A stretch of DNA of 64,000 bases from Bhargavaea beijingensis (GTDB lineage Bacteria; Bacillota; Bacilli; Bacillales_A; Planococcaceae): contig NZ_FNAR01000002.1 of assembly GCF_900101985.1 (NCBI RefSeq), positions 241,509-305,508 of the forward strand, in the 5' to 3' direction. The position numbers and the translations under genes were made by a program. The notes under the pieces were generated by a model that did no database searches, was not told the DNA's origin, and worked only from the letters and a program-made list of their open reading frames with translations. This document shows, piece after piece, positions 1-8,088 of this stretch. How positions within the stretch are numbered: position 1 is the first letter of the stretch; each line of letters starts with the position of its first letter.

Positions 1-1
1 A

Positions 2-133
2 TTCCTTGTTGCCCTGCTGACGCACCAAATGGTCGAGGATCAGTTGTTCCGGGTTCATCCGATCCACTATCTGTTCGTCTTCTTGACCGCCCTCCTCATC
101 AGGGGGTTCGACACCAGAAAAACAGCAGAATGA
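2..133 (+). CDS. C-terminal fragment of a membrane protein, cut by the window edge
   Basis: An open frame runs from the window edge to a TGA at 131-133 and encodes 43 residues. It is hydrophobic, with a segment reading LFVFLTALLIRG near the end followed by a short charged tail, as at the C-terminus of a polytopic membrane protein. The start lies outside the window. Its position before a polysaccharide locus would suit an O-antigen ligase or polymerase-like protein, but that is inference from position only; too little sequence is visible to assign a family. It ends just before a hairpin terminator shared with the gene on the other strand. Confidence 0.5.
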   Translation, partial: FLVALLTHQMVEDQLFRVHPIHYLFVFLTALLIRGFDTRKTAE

Positions 134-141
134 TTTTCTAA

Positions 142-182
142 AAAAGAAGCTGCCGCCCGACAAAAGGGTGACAGCTTCTTTT
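142..182. terminator. bidirectional intrinsic terminator
   Basis: AAGAAGCTG at 144-152 pairs with CAGCTTCTT at 172-180. The stem is flanked by an A-run on the left and a T-run on the right, so it can end transcripts from both directions. It sits between two convergent genes. Confidence 0.8.
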
Positions 183-187
183 GCATA

Positions 188-1009
188 TCAAGATGCAATA
201 AAGTACTCTTTCAGACTCTTAGCCCAAGCCTCTACACCTTTATCGGTCGGCTCATACTCATCATCCACATAGTCGAGAATCTCTTCAGAGTCCACGCCCG
301 GCCACTGATTCCAGTGATCGATGAATGGGATGTCCTTTGCCTCTACAAACTCCCGAAGAGCATTGATTTGGGTCATGTAGTAATTGGGCTGATGAATCGG
401 CTGGGGCGGTGTGATAAAGAAGGTGGCGTCTTTGACTTCCTCAACAACTCGGCCTCGCAATTCAAGGGCATCTTCCTGTTCGTCTTCAATGGTGACAAGT
501 CCATTGTTATAAAGCGTAAACGGCTCGTAGATGACGAGGTCATAGCCTTTGCCCCAGTCAATTTCTCCGACCTCTTTGCTCAGGAAGGTGTCAGACGTTC
601 CTCCGAATGTTTGGACATCGGTTTCAATCCAATCTCCGTACGCATCATCCAATGCATCCGCCAATTGGTTGGCGGGTGCTTCGAAGGAGCTGCTTCCGAC
701 GGCGAGCAACTGGACCGGCTCGCCGGCATCGAGACGGCTCATCAGCATCTCAACCGTGCTTTCCGGCAGGTTGGCTGTCAGACTTGAGAGTTCCTCCCCT
801 GACGGAGCCGCCACTTTCTCTGCGGGTTTTTCGTTTTCAGGATCCGCAGCCTGGTCACCAGTTTTCTTTGCCGGCTGCTCTTGCTTGATCGGCCGGTTTG
901 CCGGTTCGGCGGCCGCTTCTTCAACTTTTGCATTCCAGGACAGGTAGCTGACTGCGAGAACTAAGACACAGGCAACCAGCACCAGCACGGTGGCAGGTCC
1001 TTTCTTCAT
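188..1009 (-). CDS. membrane-anchored SGNH/GDSL-like protein with degenerate catalytic blocks
   Basis: The protein has 273 residues from the ATG at 1009, which follows AAAGGAGG with an 11-base spacer; an ATG at 1060 lacks such a site. Residues about 5-25 form a hydrophobic anchor and residues 30-80 are a Pro/Ala/Glu-rich linker. The rest has the layout of an SGNH hydrolase, as often found beside exopolysaccharide kinase genes, where such proteins may act on O-acyl groups. The block I that normally reads GDS is GSSS here. Near the C-terminus the Asp-x-x-His box reads DEYEP followed by TDKGVEAWA, so the usual catalytic His is Glu. I infer a diverged or inactive hydrolase. The family call is moderate; catalytic function is doubtful. 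It is divergent from the polysaccharide operon. Confidence 0.65.
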   Translation of the reverse strand: MKKGPATVLVLVACVLVLAVSYLSWNAKVEEAAAEPANRPIKQEQPAKKTGDQAADPENEKPAEKVAAPSGEELSSLTANLPESTVEMLMSRLDAGEPVQLLAVGSSSFEAPANQLADALDDAYGDWIETDVQTFGGTSDTFLSKEVGEIDWGKGYDLVIYEPFTLYNNGLVTIEDEQEDALELRGRVVEEVKDATFFITPPQPIHQPNYYMTQINALREFVEAKDIPFIDHWNQWPGVDSEEILDYVDDEYEPTDKGVEAWAKSLKEYFIAS

Positions 1010-1119
1010 AAAAGCTGGATCCTCCTTTCGCCAATTTGTTAACAGAATGTAAAAATGCATGATTTCTCTCTCATTTTAGCAGATAGATGAAATTATTGTC
1101 ACAATTTGTGGGGAGAGCG

Positions 1120-1128
1120 TGATATACT
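1120..1128 (+). promoter_or_regulatory. candidate extended -10 promoter of the polysaccharide operon
   Basis: TGATATACT matches an extended -10 (TG-n-TATACT at 1123-1128), about 45 bases before the first gene. TTGTCA at 1096-1101 is a possible -35, but the 21-base spacer is too long, so recognition would rest on the extended -10. Confidence 0.45.
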
Positions 1129-1173
1129 GAGGAAGTTATAGACAATTATTGAAAGAAAGATAAAGGGGCACAA

Positions 1174-1905
1174 GTGAGAATGGAAGAAACCATCAGTCTT
1201 CAGGACTTGTTTAAGACGCTGCGCAAGCGGCTCTGGCTGATTGTCATGAGCACGGTCATTGCAGCCACCATTGCCGGAGTCATCAGTTTCCTTGTGATGA
1301 CGCCGATCTATCAGGCATCCACGCAGATTTTGGTCAATCAGACGGAGCGTCAATCCGAAGCGTTCACTGCGCAGGATATCCAGACCAACCTCCAATTAAT
1401 TAATACATACAACGTCGTCATCAAAAGTCCGGCGATCCTGAACAAAGTGATCGAGGAACTCGGGCTGGATGAGACTGCCGGCTCACTGAACGAGAAAGTT
1501 ACTGTCAACAGCGAACAGAACTCTCAAGTGGTGACGGTGACCATACAGGATCCGAACCAGAAACAGGCGGTCGAGATTGCGAACACAATTGCCACTGTTT
1601 TCGAACAGGAGATCCCACAGCTGATGAACGTGGATAACGTCAACATCTTGTCACCTGCCGTCATGCCGGCCAATCCGTCTCCGGTGAAACCGGATCCGAT
1701 GCTTAACATGGCAATCGGAGCGGTTATCGGCCTTATGATTGGCATCGGCATTGCATTCCTATTGGAATATCTGGATACGACAGTGAAGACGGAAGATGAC
1801 ATCGAGGAACTGACAGGGCTGCCGGTGATCGGCATGATCAGTCCGATTCCGGATTCCGATGTAAACGTGGCAAATGTTGTCCGGACGAGGAGAAGGAGGG
1901 GTTAA
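1174..1905 (+). CDS. ywqC: polysaccharide co-polymerase / tyrosine kinase modulator (Wzz, YwqC/CapA type)
   Basis: This 243-residue inner-membrane protein has the CapA/EpsA/YwqC layout. It has a short cytoplasmic N-terminus, a first membrane segment at about residues 20-45, an extracellular Wzz-like domain, a Pro-rich stretch (PANPSPVKPDPM), a second membrane segment at about 178-198, and a cytoplasmic tail that in this family activates the kinase. The start is a GTG at 1174 behind AAAGGGG; the ATG at 1180 is an alternative. The kinase gene follows after 3 bases, so the two are probably translationally coupled. The family sets chain length and switches on the BY-kinase. The assignment is firm at family level; the exact B. 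subtilis orthologue name is a family label. Confidence 0.88.
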   Translation: MRMEETISLQDLFKTLRKRLWLIVMSTVIAATIAGVISFLVMTPIYQASTQILVNQTERQSEAFTAQDIQTNLQLINTYNVVIKSPAILNKVIEELGLDETAGSLNEKVTVNSEQNSQVVTVTIQDPNQKQAVEIANTIATVFEQEIPQLMNVDNVNILSPAVMPANPSPVKPDPMLNMAIGAVIGLMIGIGIAFLLEYLDTTVKTEDDIEELTGLPVIGMISPIPDSDVNVANVVRTRRRRG

Positions 1906-1908
1906 TCG

Positions 1909-2625
1909 ATGGCAAGAAGAAAACAATCATCCAAAAAGCAATTGGAGCAGCGCGCGCGTAAACTCGTTGTCTCGGCGAACCCCCGGTCGGTCGTTTCCGA
2001 ACAGTTCCGCACGCTCCGTTCAAACATCACGTTTTCTGCAGTCGACAAGGAACTAAAAACTATTTTGGTGACGTCTGCACTCCCGGGCGATGGGAAGTCG
2101 ACGGTATCCGCGAACCTCGCCACTCTTTTTGCGCAGGACGGCAAGCGGGTGCTGTTCATTGACGCGGACATGCGAAAGCCGACCGTCCAATACACGTTTA
2201 GCCTGACCAATGCGGCCGGCCTGTCCAGTGTCCTTACCCAGCAGAGACTGGCGGGCGAGGTTATCAGGGAATCGGAGATCTCCCCGAACCTTCACATCCT
2301 CACAAGCGGGCCCATCCCTCCGAACCCGGCGGAACTGCTTGGCTCGCGGTCGATGACCGTTCTCATGAACGAGATGGCCCAGCAATACGATCTGATCGTT
2401 TTTGATGCGCCGCCGGTCCTCTCAGTGACGGATGCACAAATCCTGGCGAACAAAGTGGACGGAACACTTCTCGTCGTGAACACAGGCATTACAGAGAAAG
2501 AAAACGTAAAGAAAGCAAAGGAACTGCTGGGGAATGCTCAGGCCCGCATCCTCGGCGCAGTAATGAATAACTTCGAGATGGATAAAGATCAAAACTATTA
2601 CCAGTATTACGGAACAGAAGAGTAA
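1909..2625 (+). CDS. ywqD: bacterial tyrosine kinase (BY-kinase, YwqD/CapB type)
   Basis: A 238-residue cytoplasmic BY-kinase. The Walker A motif reads GDGKSTVSANLA near residue 63, Walker A' reads LFIDADMRKPT, and Walker B reads LIVFDAPPV. The C-terminus carries the tyrosine cluster (NYYQYY) that is autophosphorylated in this family. Lacking its own membrane domain, it needs the preceding Wzz-like protein, as in other Gram-positive systems. Known targets of the family include UDP-sugar dehydrogenases and initiating sugar transferases; both kinds are encoded downstream here, which is suggestive but not proof. It is in one operon with the modulator before it and the phosphatase 49 bases after it. 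Confidence 0.92.
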   Translation: MARRKQSSKKQLEQRARKLVVSANPRSVVSEQFRTLRSNITFSAVDKELKTILVTSALPGDGKSTVSANLATLFAQDGKRVLFIDADMRKPTVQYTFSLTNAAGLSSVLTQQRLAGEVIRESEISPNLHILTSGPIPPNPAELLGSRSMTVLMNEMAQQYDLIVFDAPPVLSVTDAQILANKVDGTLLVVNTGITEKENVKKAKELLGNAQARILGAVMNNFEMDKDQNYYQYYGTEE

Positions 2626-2674
2626 GAGGCCTGCCTCTTACTCTTTTGAACGTTCAGGAAAGGAAGTAAGCCCT

Positions 2675-3442
2675 ATGATCGATATGCATACACATATTCT
2701 GTTCGGTGTTGACGATGGACCTGAAGAACTATCCGGATCTATGAAGATGCTACGCCAGGCGGCCGAAGAAGGCATTACCGAAATCATCGCAACTTCCCAT
2801 GCGTGTCATCCGCAATTTCATGTTGACGCCAATCGTGTCTATAATGGCGTCGATCAGCTGCGTGAAGCGGCTGGAAAGGAAGGCCTGGGTATCCGGCTGC
2901 ATGCGGGCCACGAGATCCGGCTGAACGCCAACCTTCCTGAACGCCTCGATGCCGGTGAGATTTTGACGCTTGCCGGCTCCAAGTTCGTCATGCTGGAGCT
3001 CCCGAGCCAGGGCGTTCCGGACTATACAGTCGGCATTATCCAAGATTTGATGAACCGCGGCCTCATCCCGGTTATCGCCCACCCGGAACGCAACAAAGCG
3101 ATTGTCGAAAAACCGCAGCGCCTGTACCGACTTGTCAACCATGGTGCTCTCGCACAGGTAACGGCGGGTGCAGTGTGCGGCACATTCGGCTCGCGAATTA
3201 AAGATGCCGCACTCACGCTGATTGATTCCCACCTTGTCCATTTCTATGGATCGGACGCTCATAACACTGACAAACGAGGATTCCATTTTGATGAGGGACT
3301 CTCCTATCTGGAAAAAAAGGGCCGTGCTGACATGGTCGACATCATGCTGGAGAACAACGCGCGGATTTTGGAGAAGCGCGACCCGGTATTATTGGAACCG
3401 GAAGACCCGAAAGGCAAAAAAAAGTGGTTTATCTTCGGATAA
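2675..3442 (+). CDS. ywqE: PHP-family manganese-dependent protein-tyrosine phosphatase (YwqE/CpsB type)
   Basis: A 255-residue PHP-superfamily phosphatase that in this family removes phosphate from the BY-kinase and its targets. Metal-binding signatures are visible in order: DMHTH at the N-terminus followed by VDDGPEE, SHACHP, HAGHEIRL, IAHPERN, and GSDAHN near residue 190. Length is normal for CpsB/YwqE. AAAGGAAG precedes the ATG. It completes the modulator-kinase-phosphatase trio controlling polysaccharide synthesis. Confidence 0.92.
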   Translation: MIDMHTHILFGVDDGPEELSGSMKMLRQAAEEGITEIIATSHACHPQFHVDANRVYNGVDQLREAAGKEGLGIRLHAGHEIRLNANLPERLDAGEILTLAGSKFVMLELPSQGVPDYTVGIIQDLMNRGLIPVIAHPERNKAIVEKPQRLYRLVNHGALAQVTAGAVCGTFGSRIKDAALTLIDSHLVHFYGSDAHNTDKRGFHFDEGLSYLEKKGRADMVDIMLENNARILEKRDPVLLEPEDPKGKKKWFIFG

Positions 3443-3467
3443 CGTGTAAATATATGGTTGTTTTATG

Positions 3468-3496
3468 TTCCAATTATATGCAAGTGGTAGTATAAT
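3468..3496 (+). promoter_or_regulatory. candidate sigma-A promoter before the dehydratase gene
   Basis: TTCCAA (3468-3473), a 17-base spacer and TATAAT (3491-3496) make a plausible housekeeping promoter 48 bases before the GTG start. It would allow expression separate from the kinase genes. Confidence 0.5.
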
Positions 3497-3543
3497 AGTC
3501 ACCGCTGGAATATTCTTGTGGATGTCAGAAAGGAGTTAGGTGT

Positions 3544-5376
3544 GTGACTCATCCAAAACGTCTAATGCTGTTAGGGTTCATCGACTCCTGCATTGTCTTT
3601 TTTTCAATTTATATCAGCTTCCTCATCCTGAATCCGAATATGAATGTGGTTCAGTCCAAGACGCTGCTGATCAGCGCACTAACCATCTTTATTGCCCATC
3701 ATCTGACCGCCGCTTTCTATGGTCTTTACAAAAAAGCTTGGGCGTACGCTTCGGTCGGAGAATTGAAAGCAATTTTTAAGGCGGTAACCATTTCGATTGC
3801 GGCCATTGCGGTTGTTCAGTTTATTGGACTCGGCCAGGTTTATGTACGGGCACTTGCAATCACTTGGATGCTACATATGCTTCTGATCGGCGGTTCCCGT
3901 TTTATGTGGAGAGTATACCGCGATTCCATTACGAAACGCTTGAAGCTCGGCGGAAGACGCACGATGGTCGTCGGCGCCGGACAGGCCGGTACAATGGTCG
4001 TTCGTCAGATGAAGCAGAATCCTCAGAACGGCTTGATGCCAGTCCTGTTTGTTGATGATGACAAGACGAAGCAACACCTAGACATTTACGGGGTAAACGT
4101 TGCCGGCGGGGCAAAAGACATCCCCCGTCTCGTCAAAGCGCACAACATAGAGAACATCATCATCGCGATTCCATCCATGTCCAAGGCGGAGATGGCGGAG
4201 CTCACCAAAGTCTGTGTCGAGACAGGCGCCAGAACTCAAACGATTCCACGGATTGAAGACGTTATGACCGGCAAGGTTTCTGTCAATGACATCCGTGATG
4301 TAAAAATTGAAGATCTACTCGGGCGTGAAGAAGTGGCACTGGATATGAAAGCCATCGCGGACAAGCTCGAGAACAAAACGATTCTTGTCACGGGGGCAGG
4401 CGGATCCATCGGCTCTGAAATCTGTAGGCAGGTTATGAAGTTCAAGCCGGAAAAATTGCTGCTTCTTGGCCATGGCGAGAACTCAATCTATCTGATTGAC
4501 CGCGAACTTCGTGGACTTAAGCAGTCCACAACTGAAATTGTTCCGATTATCGCAGATGTACAAGACCGGGAACGTATCTTTGATACAGTCGCCGAACACG
4601 CACCAGACGTGATCTATCACGCCGCGGCGCACAAACACGTTCCACTTATGGAAGCAAACCCATTTGAAGCTGTTAAAAACAACATCTTTGGTACGAAAAA
4701 TGTGGCAGAAGCTGCAGATACATTCGGAGTGGGCCACTTCGTCCTTGTCTCAACAGACAAAGCAGTCAACCCACCGAATGTCATGGGCGCAACTAAGCGC
4801 TTTGCCGAGATGGTCGTCCAAAACTTAGCCAAGAACAGCAAAACGAAATTTGCAGCTGTCCGGTTCGGTAACGTTTTGGGTTCCCGGGGCTCTGTGGTCC
4901 CGCTCTTCAAAAAGCAGATTGCTGCAGGAGGACCAGTCACGGTTACAGACGAGCGTATGACCCGATACTTTATGACAATCCCGGAAGCATCCCGGCTTGT
5001 TATTCAGGCCGGCTCACTCGCCAATGGGGGAGAGGTATTCGTTCTGGATATGGGAGATCCCGTTAAGATTGTCGACCTTGCCAAGAACCTCATCAACCTT
5101 TCAGGCTATGAGGTCGAAGATATCGGTATCACCTACTCAGGCATGCGACCGGGAGAGAAACTCTACGAGGAACTACTGGATCCATCTGAAATCCAGAGAG
5201 AACAGATCTTCCCGAAAATTCATATCGGACGCGCTACGCCAATTGGCAGTTCGGAACAACAATACATTCTGGACAAACTGCTTGACATGAAAGAGGACGA
5301 ACTGAAGAACACCTTGGTTTCCTTGGCTAATCGAAAAATTCCTGAATCACCTATTAAGGAATTTACTACAGCTTAA
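3544..5376 (+). CDS. membrane-bound UDP-GlcNAc 4,6-dehydratase (CapD/PglF/EpsC family)
   Basis: A 610-residue membrane enzyme. The N-terminal third has about four membrane segments, then a Rossmann fold with GAGQAGTMV near residue 143, then the catalytic SDR domain with TGAGGSIGSE near residue 281. The active-site stretch reads STDKAVNPPNVMGATK, with Met in place of Tyr, as in long-chain PglF/CapD dehydratases. The family makes UDP-2-acetamido-4-keto-2,4,6-trideoxyhexose from UDP-GlcNAc. The next three genes (aminotransferase, sugar transferase, GNAT) fit use of this keto sugar for a 4-amino sugar. The start is GTG behind AAAGGAG. It is the last host-like gene before the A+T-rich cassette. 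Confidence 0.88.
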   Translation: MTHPKRLMLLGFIDSCIVFFSIYISFLILNPNMNVVQSKTLLISALTIFIAHHLTAAFYGLYKKAWAYASVGELKAIFKAVTISIAAIAVVQFIGLGQVYVRALAITWMLHMLLIGGSRFMWRVYRDSITKRLKLGGRRTMVVGAGQAGTMVVRQMKQNPQNGLMPVLFVDDDKTKQHLDIYGVNVAGGAKDIPRLVKAHNIENIIIAIPSMSKAEMAELTKVCVETGARTQTIPRIEDVMTGKVSVNDIRDVKIEDLLGREEVALDMKAIADKLENKTILVTGAGGSIGSEICRQVMKFKPEKLLLLGHGENSIYLIDRELRGLKQSTTEIVPIIADVQDRERIFDTVAEHAPDVIYHAAAHKHVPLMEANPFEAVKNNIFGTKNVAEAADTFGVGHFVLVSTDKAVNPPNVMGATKRFAEMVVQNLAKNSKTKFAAVRFGNVLGSRGSVVPLFKKQIAAGGPVTVTDERMTRYFMTIPEASRLVIQAGSLANGGEVFVLDMGDPVKIVDLAKNLINLSGYEVEDIGITYSGMRPGEKLYEELLDPSEIQREQIFPKIHIGRATPIGSSEQQYILDKLLDMKEDELKNTLVSLANRKIPESPIKEFTTA

Positions 5377-5404
5377 TAATAACTTGTTACATTTTATATA
5401 CAGA

Positions 5405-5434
5405 GCGGTGTGATTAGCAAAAACATCGCACCGC
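5405..5434 (+). promoter_or_regulatory. stem-loop at the entry to the A+T-rich cassette
   Basis: GCGGTGTGAT (5405-5414) pairs with ATCGCACCGC (5425-5434), with one G-T pair, around a 10-base loop. No U-run follows, so it is not a clear terminator. It may be a leader structure or mRNA-processing site between the dehydratase and the aminotransferase. Confidence 0.45.
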
Positions 5435-5479
5435 ACTGTTCATTATTAAGTGAACAGAAATGGGAGAGAGGGAACTGAT

Positions 5480-6697
5480 ATGAGCAGAACGGATAATAAA
5501 GTAATTCCATTCTCACCTCCTGATATTACTCAAGAGGAAATTGCTGAAGTTATAAAGGCACTAGAATCAGGATGGATTACAACGGGTCCGAGAACAAAAG
5601 AATTTGAACGCAAAATCGCTGAGTATGTAGGCGTTAATCGCGCAGTTTGCCTTAATTCAGCAACTGCAGCTATGGAAATGACATTACGTATCTTGGGGGT
5701 TGGGCCCGGGGATGAAGTCATTACAACGGCTTATACTTATACTGCTTCTGCATCAGTAGTTTCGCATGTAGGTGCAAAGTTAATACTGGTAGATACAGCA
5801 AAAGACTCTTATGAGATGGATTACAACAAACTCAGAGAAGCTATTACGGAGAAAACAAAGGTTATTATTCCTGTGGATATCGCAGGGAGAATGTGTGACT
5901 ACGCAGCGATTTACCGTGCGGTTGAAGACAAAAAAGAAATATATCAAGCGAAAAACGATATACAAAAACAATTTGATCGCGTCATTGTAATGGCTGATGC
6001 AGCTCATGCACTAGGAGCTGAAAGAAGTGGAAAAAAGTGCGGACAAGTTGCAGACTTCACTTGCTACTCGTTTCACGCGGTGAAAAACTTGACGACCGCA
6101 GAAGGTGGAGCTGTTGTTTGGCGAAATGATCGGGGACTCGATGACGATTGGATTTATCAACAATATATGTTGTATAGCTTACATGGTCAATCAAAGGACG
6201 CCTTGGCAAAAACGCAAAAGGGAGCATGGGAATACGACATTATCTTCCCGGCTTATAAGTGTAATATGACCGATATCACAGCAGCGATTGGACTAGTTCA
6301 ACTTCGAAGGTATGATGACTTGCTCAAGAAGAGAGAAGAATTGATTGAGCGGTACAATGAGGGGCTTTTAGAAATCAAAATCGATTCCCTGCTCCATTAC
6401 AGTGACAACTATACATCTTCAGGCCACCTTTACTTTGTAAGGGTGCCAGGGATTAAAGAGAAACAGCGAAATGAAATCATTGTTCAAATGGCTGAAGCTG
6501 GAATCTCGTGCAATGTTCACTATAAGCCACTTCCGATGTTAACTGCATATCAAAGATTAGGCTTTGACATTGATGAATACCCAAACGCATTCCGACAATA
6601 TGAAAATGAGATAACATTACCGTTAAACACTTTAATGACTACTAGTGACGTTGACTATGTTACCCAGAAATTTAAAGCAATAATTAATGCTTTGTGA
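5480..6697 (+). CDS. DegT/DnrJ/EryC1-type PLP sugar aminotransferase
   Basis: A 405-residue type I PLP aminotransferase acting on keto nucleotide sugars. The PLP lysine lies in SFHAVKNLTTAEGG near residue 200, and the substrate-binding start (ITTGPRTKEFE) is typical. The start chosen is the ATG at 5480 after GGGAGAGAGGG; an upstream ATG at 5450 lacks a good site. Following a UDP-GlcNAc 4,6-dehydratase, the likely reaction is transfer of an amino group to C4 (PglE/EpsN-like), giving a UDP-4-amino-2,4,6-trideoxy sugar. This is inferred from context; the family also includes C3 aminotransferases. Confidence 0.85.
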   Translation: MSRTDNKVIPFSPPDITQEEIAEVIKALESGWITTGPRTKEFERKIAEYVGVNRAVCLNSATAAMEMTLRILGVGPGDEVITTAYTYTASASVVSHVGAKLILVDTAKDSYEMDYNKLREAITEKTKVIIPVDIAGRMCDYAAIYRAVEDKKEIYQAKNDIQKQFDRVIVMADAAHALGAERSGKKCGQVADFTCYSFHAVKNLTTAEGGAVVWRNDRGLDDDWIYQQYMLYSLHGQSKDALAKTQKGAWEYDIIFPAYKCNMTDITAAIGLVQLRRYDDLLKKREELIERYNEGLLEIKIDSLLHYSDNYTSSGHLYFVRVPGIKEKQRNEIIVQMAEAGISCNVHYKPLPMLTAYQRLGFDIDEYPNAFRQYENEITLPLNTLMTTSDVDYVTQKFKAIINAL

Positions 6698-6709
6698 GGT
6701 GCATAGTTA

Positions 6710-7318
6710 ATGTATAAGTCTGTTATAAAACGAATTCTAGACATAGTAGTTGCAATTGTAGCGTTACCATTTTTCTTGATTGTATTAGCTGTGATTGGTG
6801 CACTGATATACCTCCAAGATAAGGGGCCGATATTTTATAATGCTCAGAGATTGGGGCGCAACGGTAAAGTTTTTAAAATGTACAAGTTTCGTTCTATGAA
6901 GGTAAACGCTCCTGATTTGAGGAATGAAGATGGATCCACTTTCAATGCAGAAGATGATCCAAGACTAACTAAGATTGGTAAGTTCATAAGGAAGACTAGT
7001 TTGGATGAAACTCCCCAACTTTTAAATGTTTTGAAGGGGGATATGAGCATTATAGGACCTAGACCAGACTTGCCGGAACACCTTAAGTTGTACGAAGGGG
7101 ACGAGTCGAGAAAGTTAGAGGTTCGACCAGGACTTACAGGATATAATCAAGCTTATTTCCGCAATACAATTCCTTGGAAGCAACGTATTAAAAACGATAT
7201 TTATTATATAGATCATCTGAGTTTTCTATTCGATGTCCGTATTTTTATTAGAACTGTCTTCTCTATTCTTAAAAGAGAATCTGTTTTTATTGAAACCTCC
7301 GAAGAGGAGAAAAAATAA
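6710..7318 (+). CDS. initiating phosphoglycosyl transferase (PglC/EpsL-like, monotopic)
   Basis: A 202-residue bacterial sugar transferase of the short PglC type, without the multi-pass N-terminal domain of WbaP/WcaJ. It has an N-terminal membrane-inserted helix (residues about 8-35), KMYKFRSMK, and the catalytic stretch DETPQLLNVLKGDMSIIGPRP. It moves a phospho-sugar from a UDP sugar to undecaprenyl phosphate and so starts the repeat unit. With a C4-aminotransferase just before it and an N-acetyltransferase just after it, a bacillosamine-like sugar is the likely first residue. The following acetyltransferase gene starts 19 bases downstream. Confidence 0.88.
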   Translation: MYKSVIKRILDIVVAIVALPFFLIVLAVIGALIYLQDKGPIFYNAQRLGRNGKVFKMYKFRSMKVNAPDLRNEDGSTFNAEDDPRLTKIGKFIRKTSLDETPQLLNVLKGDMSIIGPRPDLPEHLKLYEGDESRKLEVRPGLTGYNQAYFRNTIPWKQRIKNDIYYIDHLSFLFDVRIFIRTVFSILKRESVFIETSEEEKK

Positions 7319-7337
7319 CTGGGAAGAGGTTTATCTT

Positions 7338-8066
7338 TTGGAGTCGCCTTATAAAATTCAGAAGCTTGACTGGGATACATCCTTTTTTGGAATTAGTTGT
7401 GCAAAAGTAATTCTAAGCGAGCCAGTTCAAAAAAGTGACTGGAAACAAATAAAGCATGAAATCAACAACTATGATTTTGTTTCTATTGTCAATGAAAATT
7501 CCGAGCCATTAAATGCTCAGTACATAGGACAAGAAACAAATGCGTTTCTATCGGATGTTAATATTCAATTTGAGAAAAAAACAGCATTTGAGCAGCCGTC
7601 AAAGGAATCTAATAGTATAGTGATTTCTTCCATGATGGAAGAAAATGATGAAATACTTAAACTTTCGGATTTCGGATTTTCGAAGTTCGTAGAAGATCCA
7701 GGCCTTAGGAGCAGGGGGGGAGATCAAGTCTATTATGAATGGCTTCGTAATGCCTTTAATCGTCAAGATAAGTTTTTTGCAGTAGATTATGATGAGAAAA
7801 AGTCAGTAAACGGTTATTTGCTCTACTCAATTAATAATAGGAAATGTGTCATTGAGTTAATTGCAGTTTCACGAGATAAAGGAGCAAAGGGCGTTGGGAC
7901 AAGGCTTTTTAAAGCTTTGGAAAATTGGTTGTTAAACAAAGGGATTGAGGTAATAAAAGTTGGAACACAACTAAGGAATATTGGCGCTATAAACTTCTAT
8001 CAAAAGATGGGATGTAAACAGGTGGCTAGCCATCAAATTTATCATAATTGGAATATCAATCCTTGA
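7338..8066 (+). CDS. GNAT-family N-acetyltransferase, WecD-like, probably acting on the amino sugar
   Basis: A 242-residue protein. The N-terminal stretch KLDWDTSFFGI resembles the opening of dTDP-fucosamine acetyltransferase WecD. The C-terminal half carries the GNAT acetyl-CoA site, around IELIAVSRDKGAKGVGTRLF. The start is judged to be the TTG at 7338, about 8 bases after GGGAAGAGG; an upstream in-frame ATG at 7233 would overlap the transferase gene by 86 bases. The likely role is acetylating the 4-amino group made by the preceding aminotransferase, a job done in Campylobacter by the unrelated left-handed beta-helix enzyme PglD. The substrate is inferred from position. Confidence 0.72.
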   Translation: MESPYKIQKLDWDTSFFGISCAKVILSEPVQKSDWKQIKHEINNYDFVSIVNENSEPLNAQYIGQETNAFLSDVNIQFEKKTAFEQPSKESNSIVISSMMEENDEILKLSDFGFSKFVEDPGLRSRGGDQVYYEWLRNAFNRQDKFFAVDYDEKKSVNGYLLYSINNRKCVIELIAVSRDKGAKGVGTRLFKALENWLLNKGIEVIKVGTQLRNIGAINFYQKMGCKQVASHQIYHNWNINP

Positions 8067-8088
8067 ATATAAAAGGAGTTATTAAATC

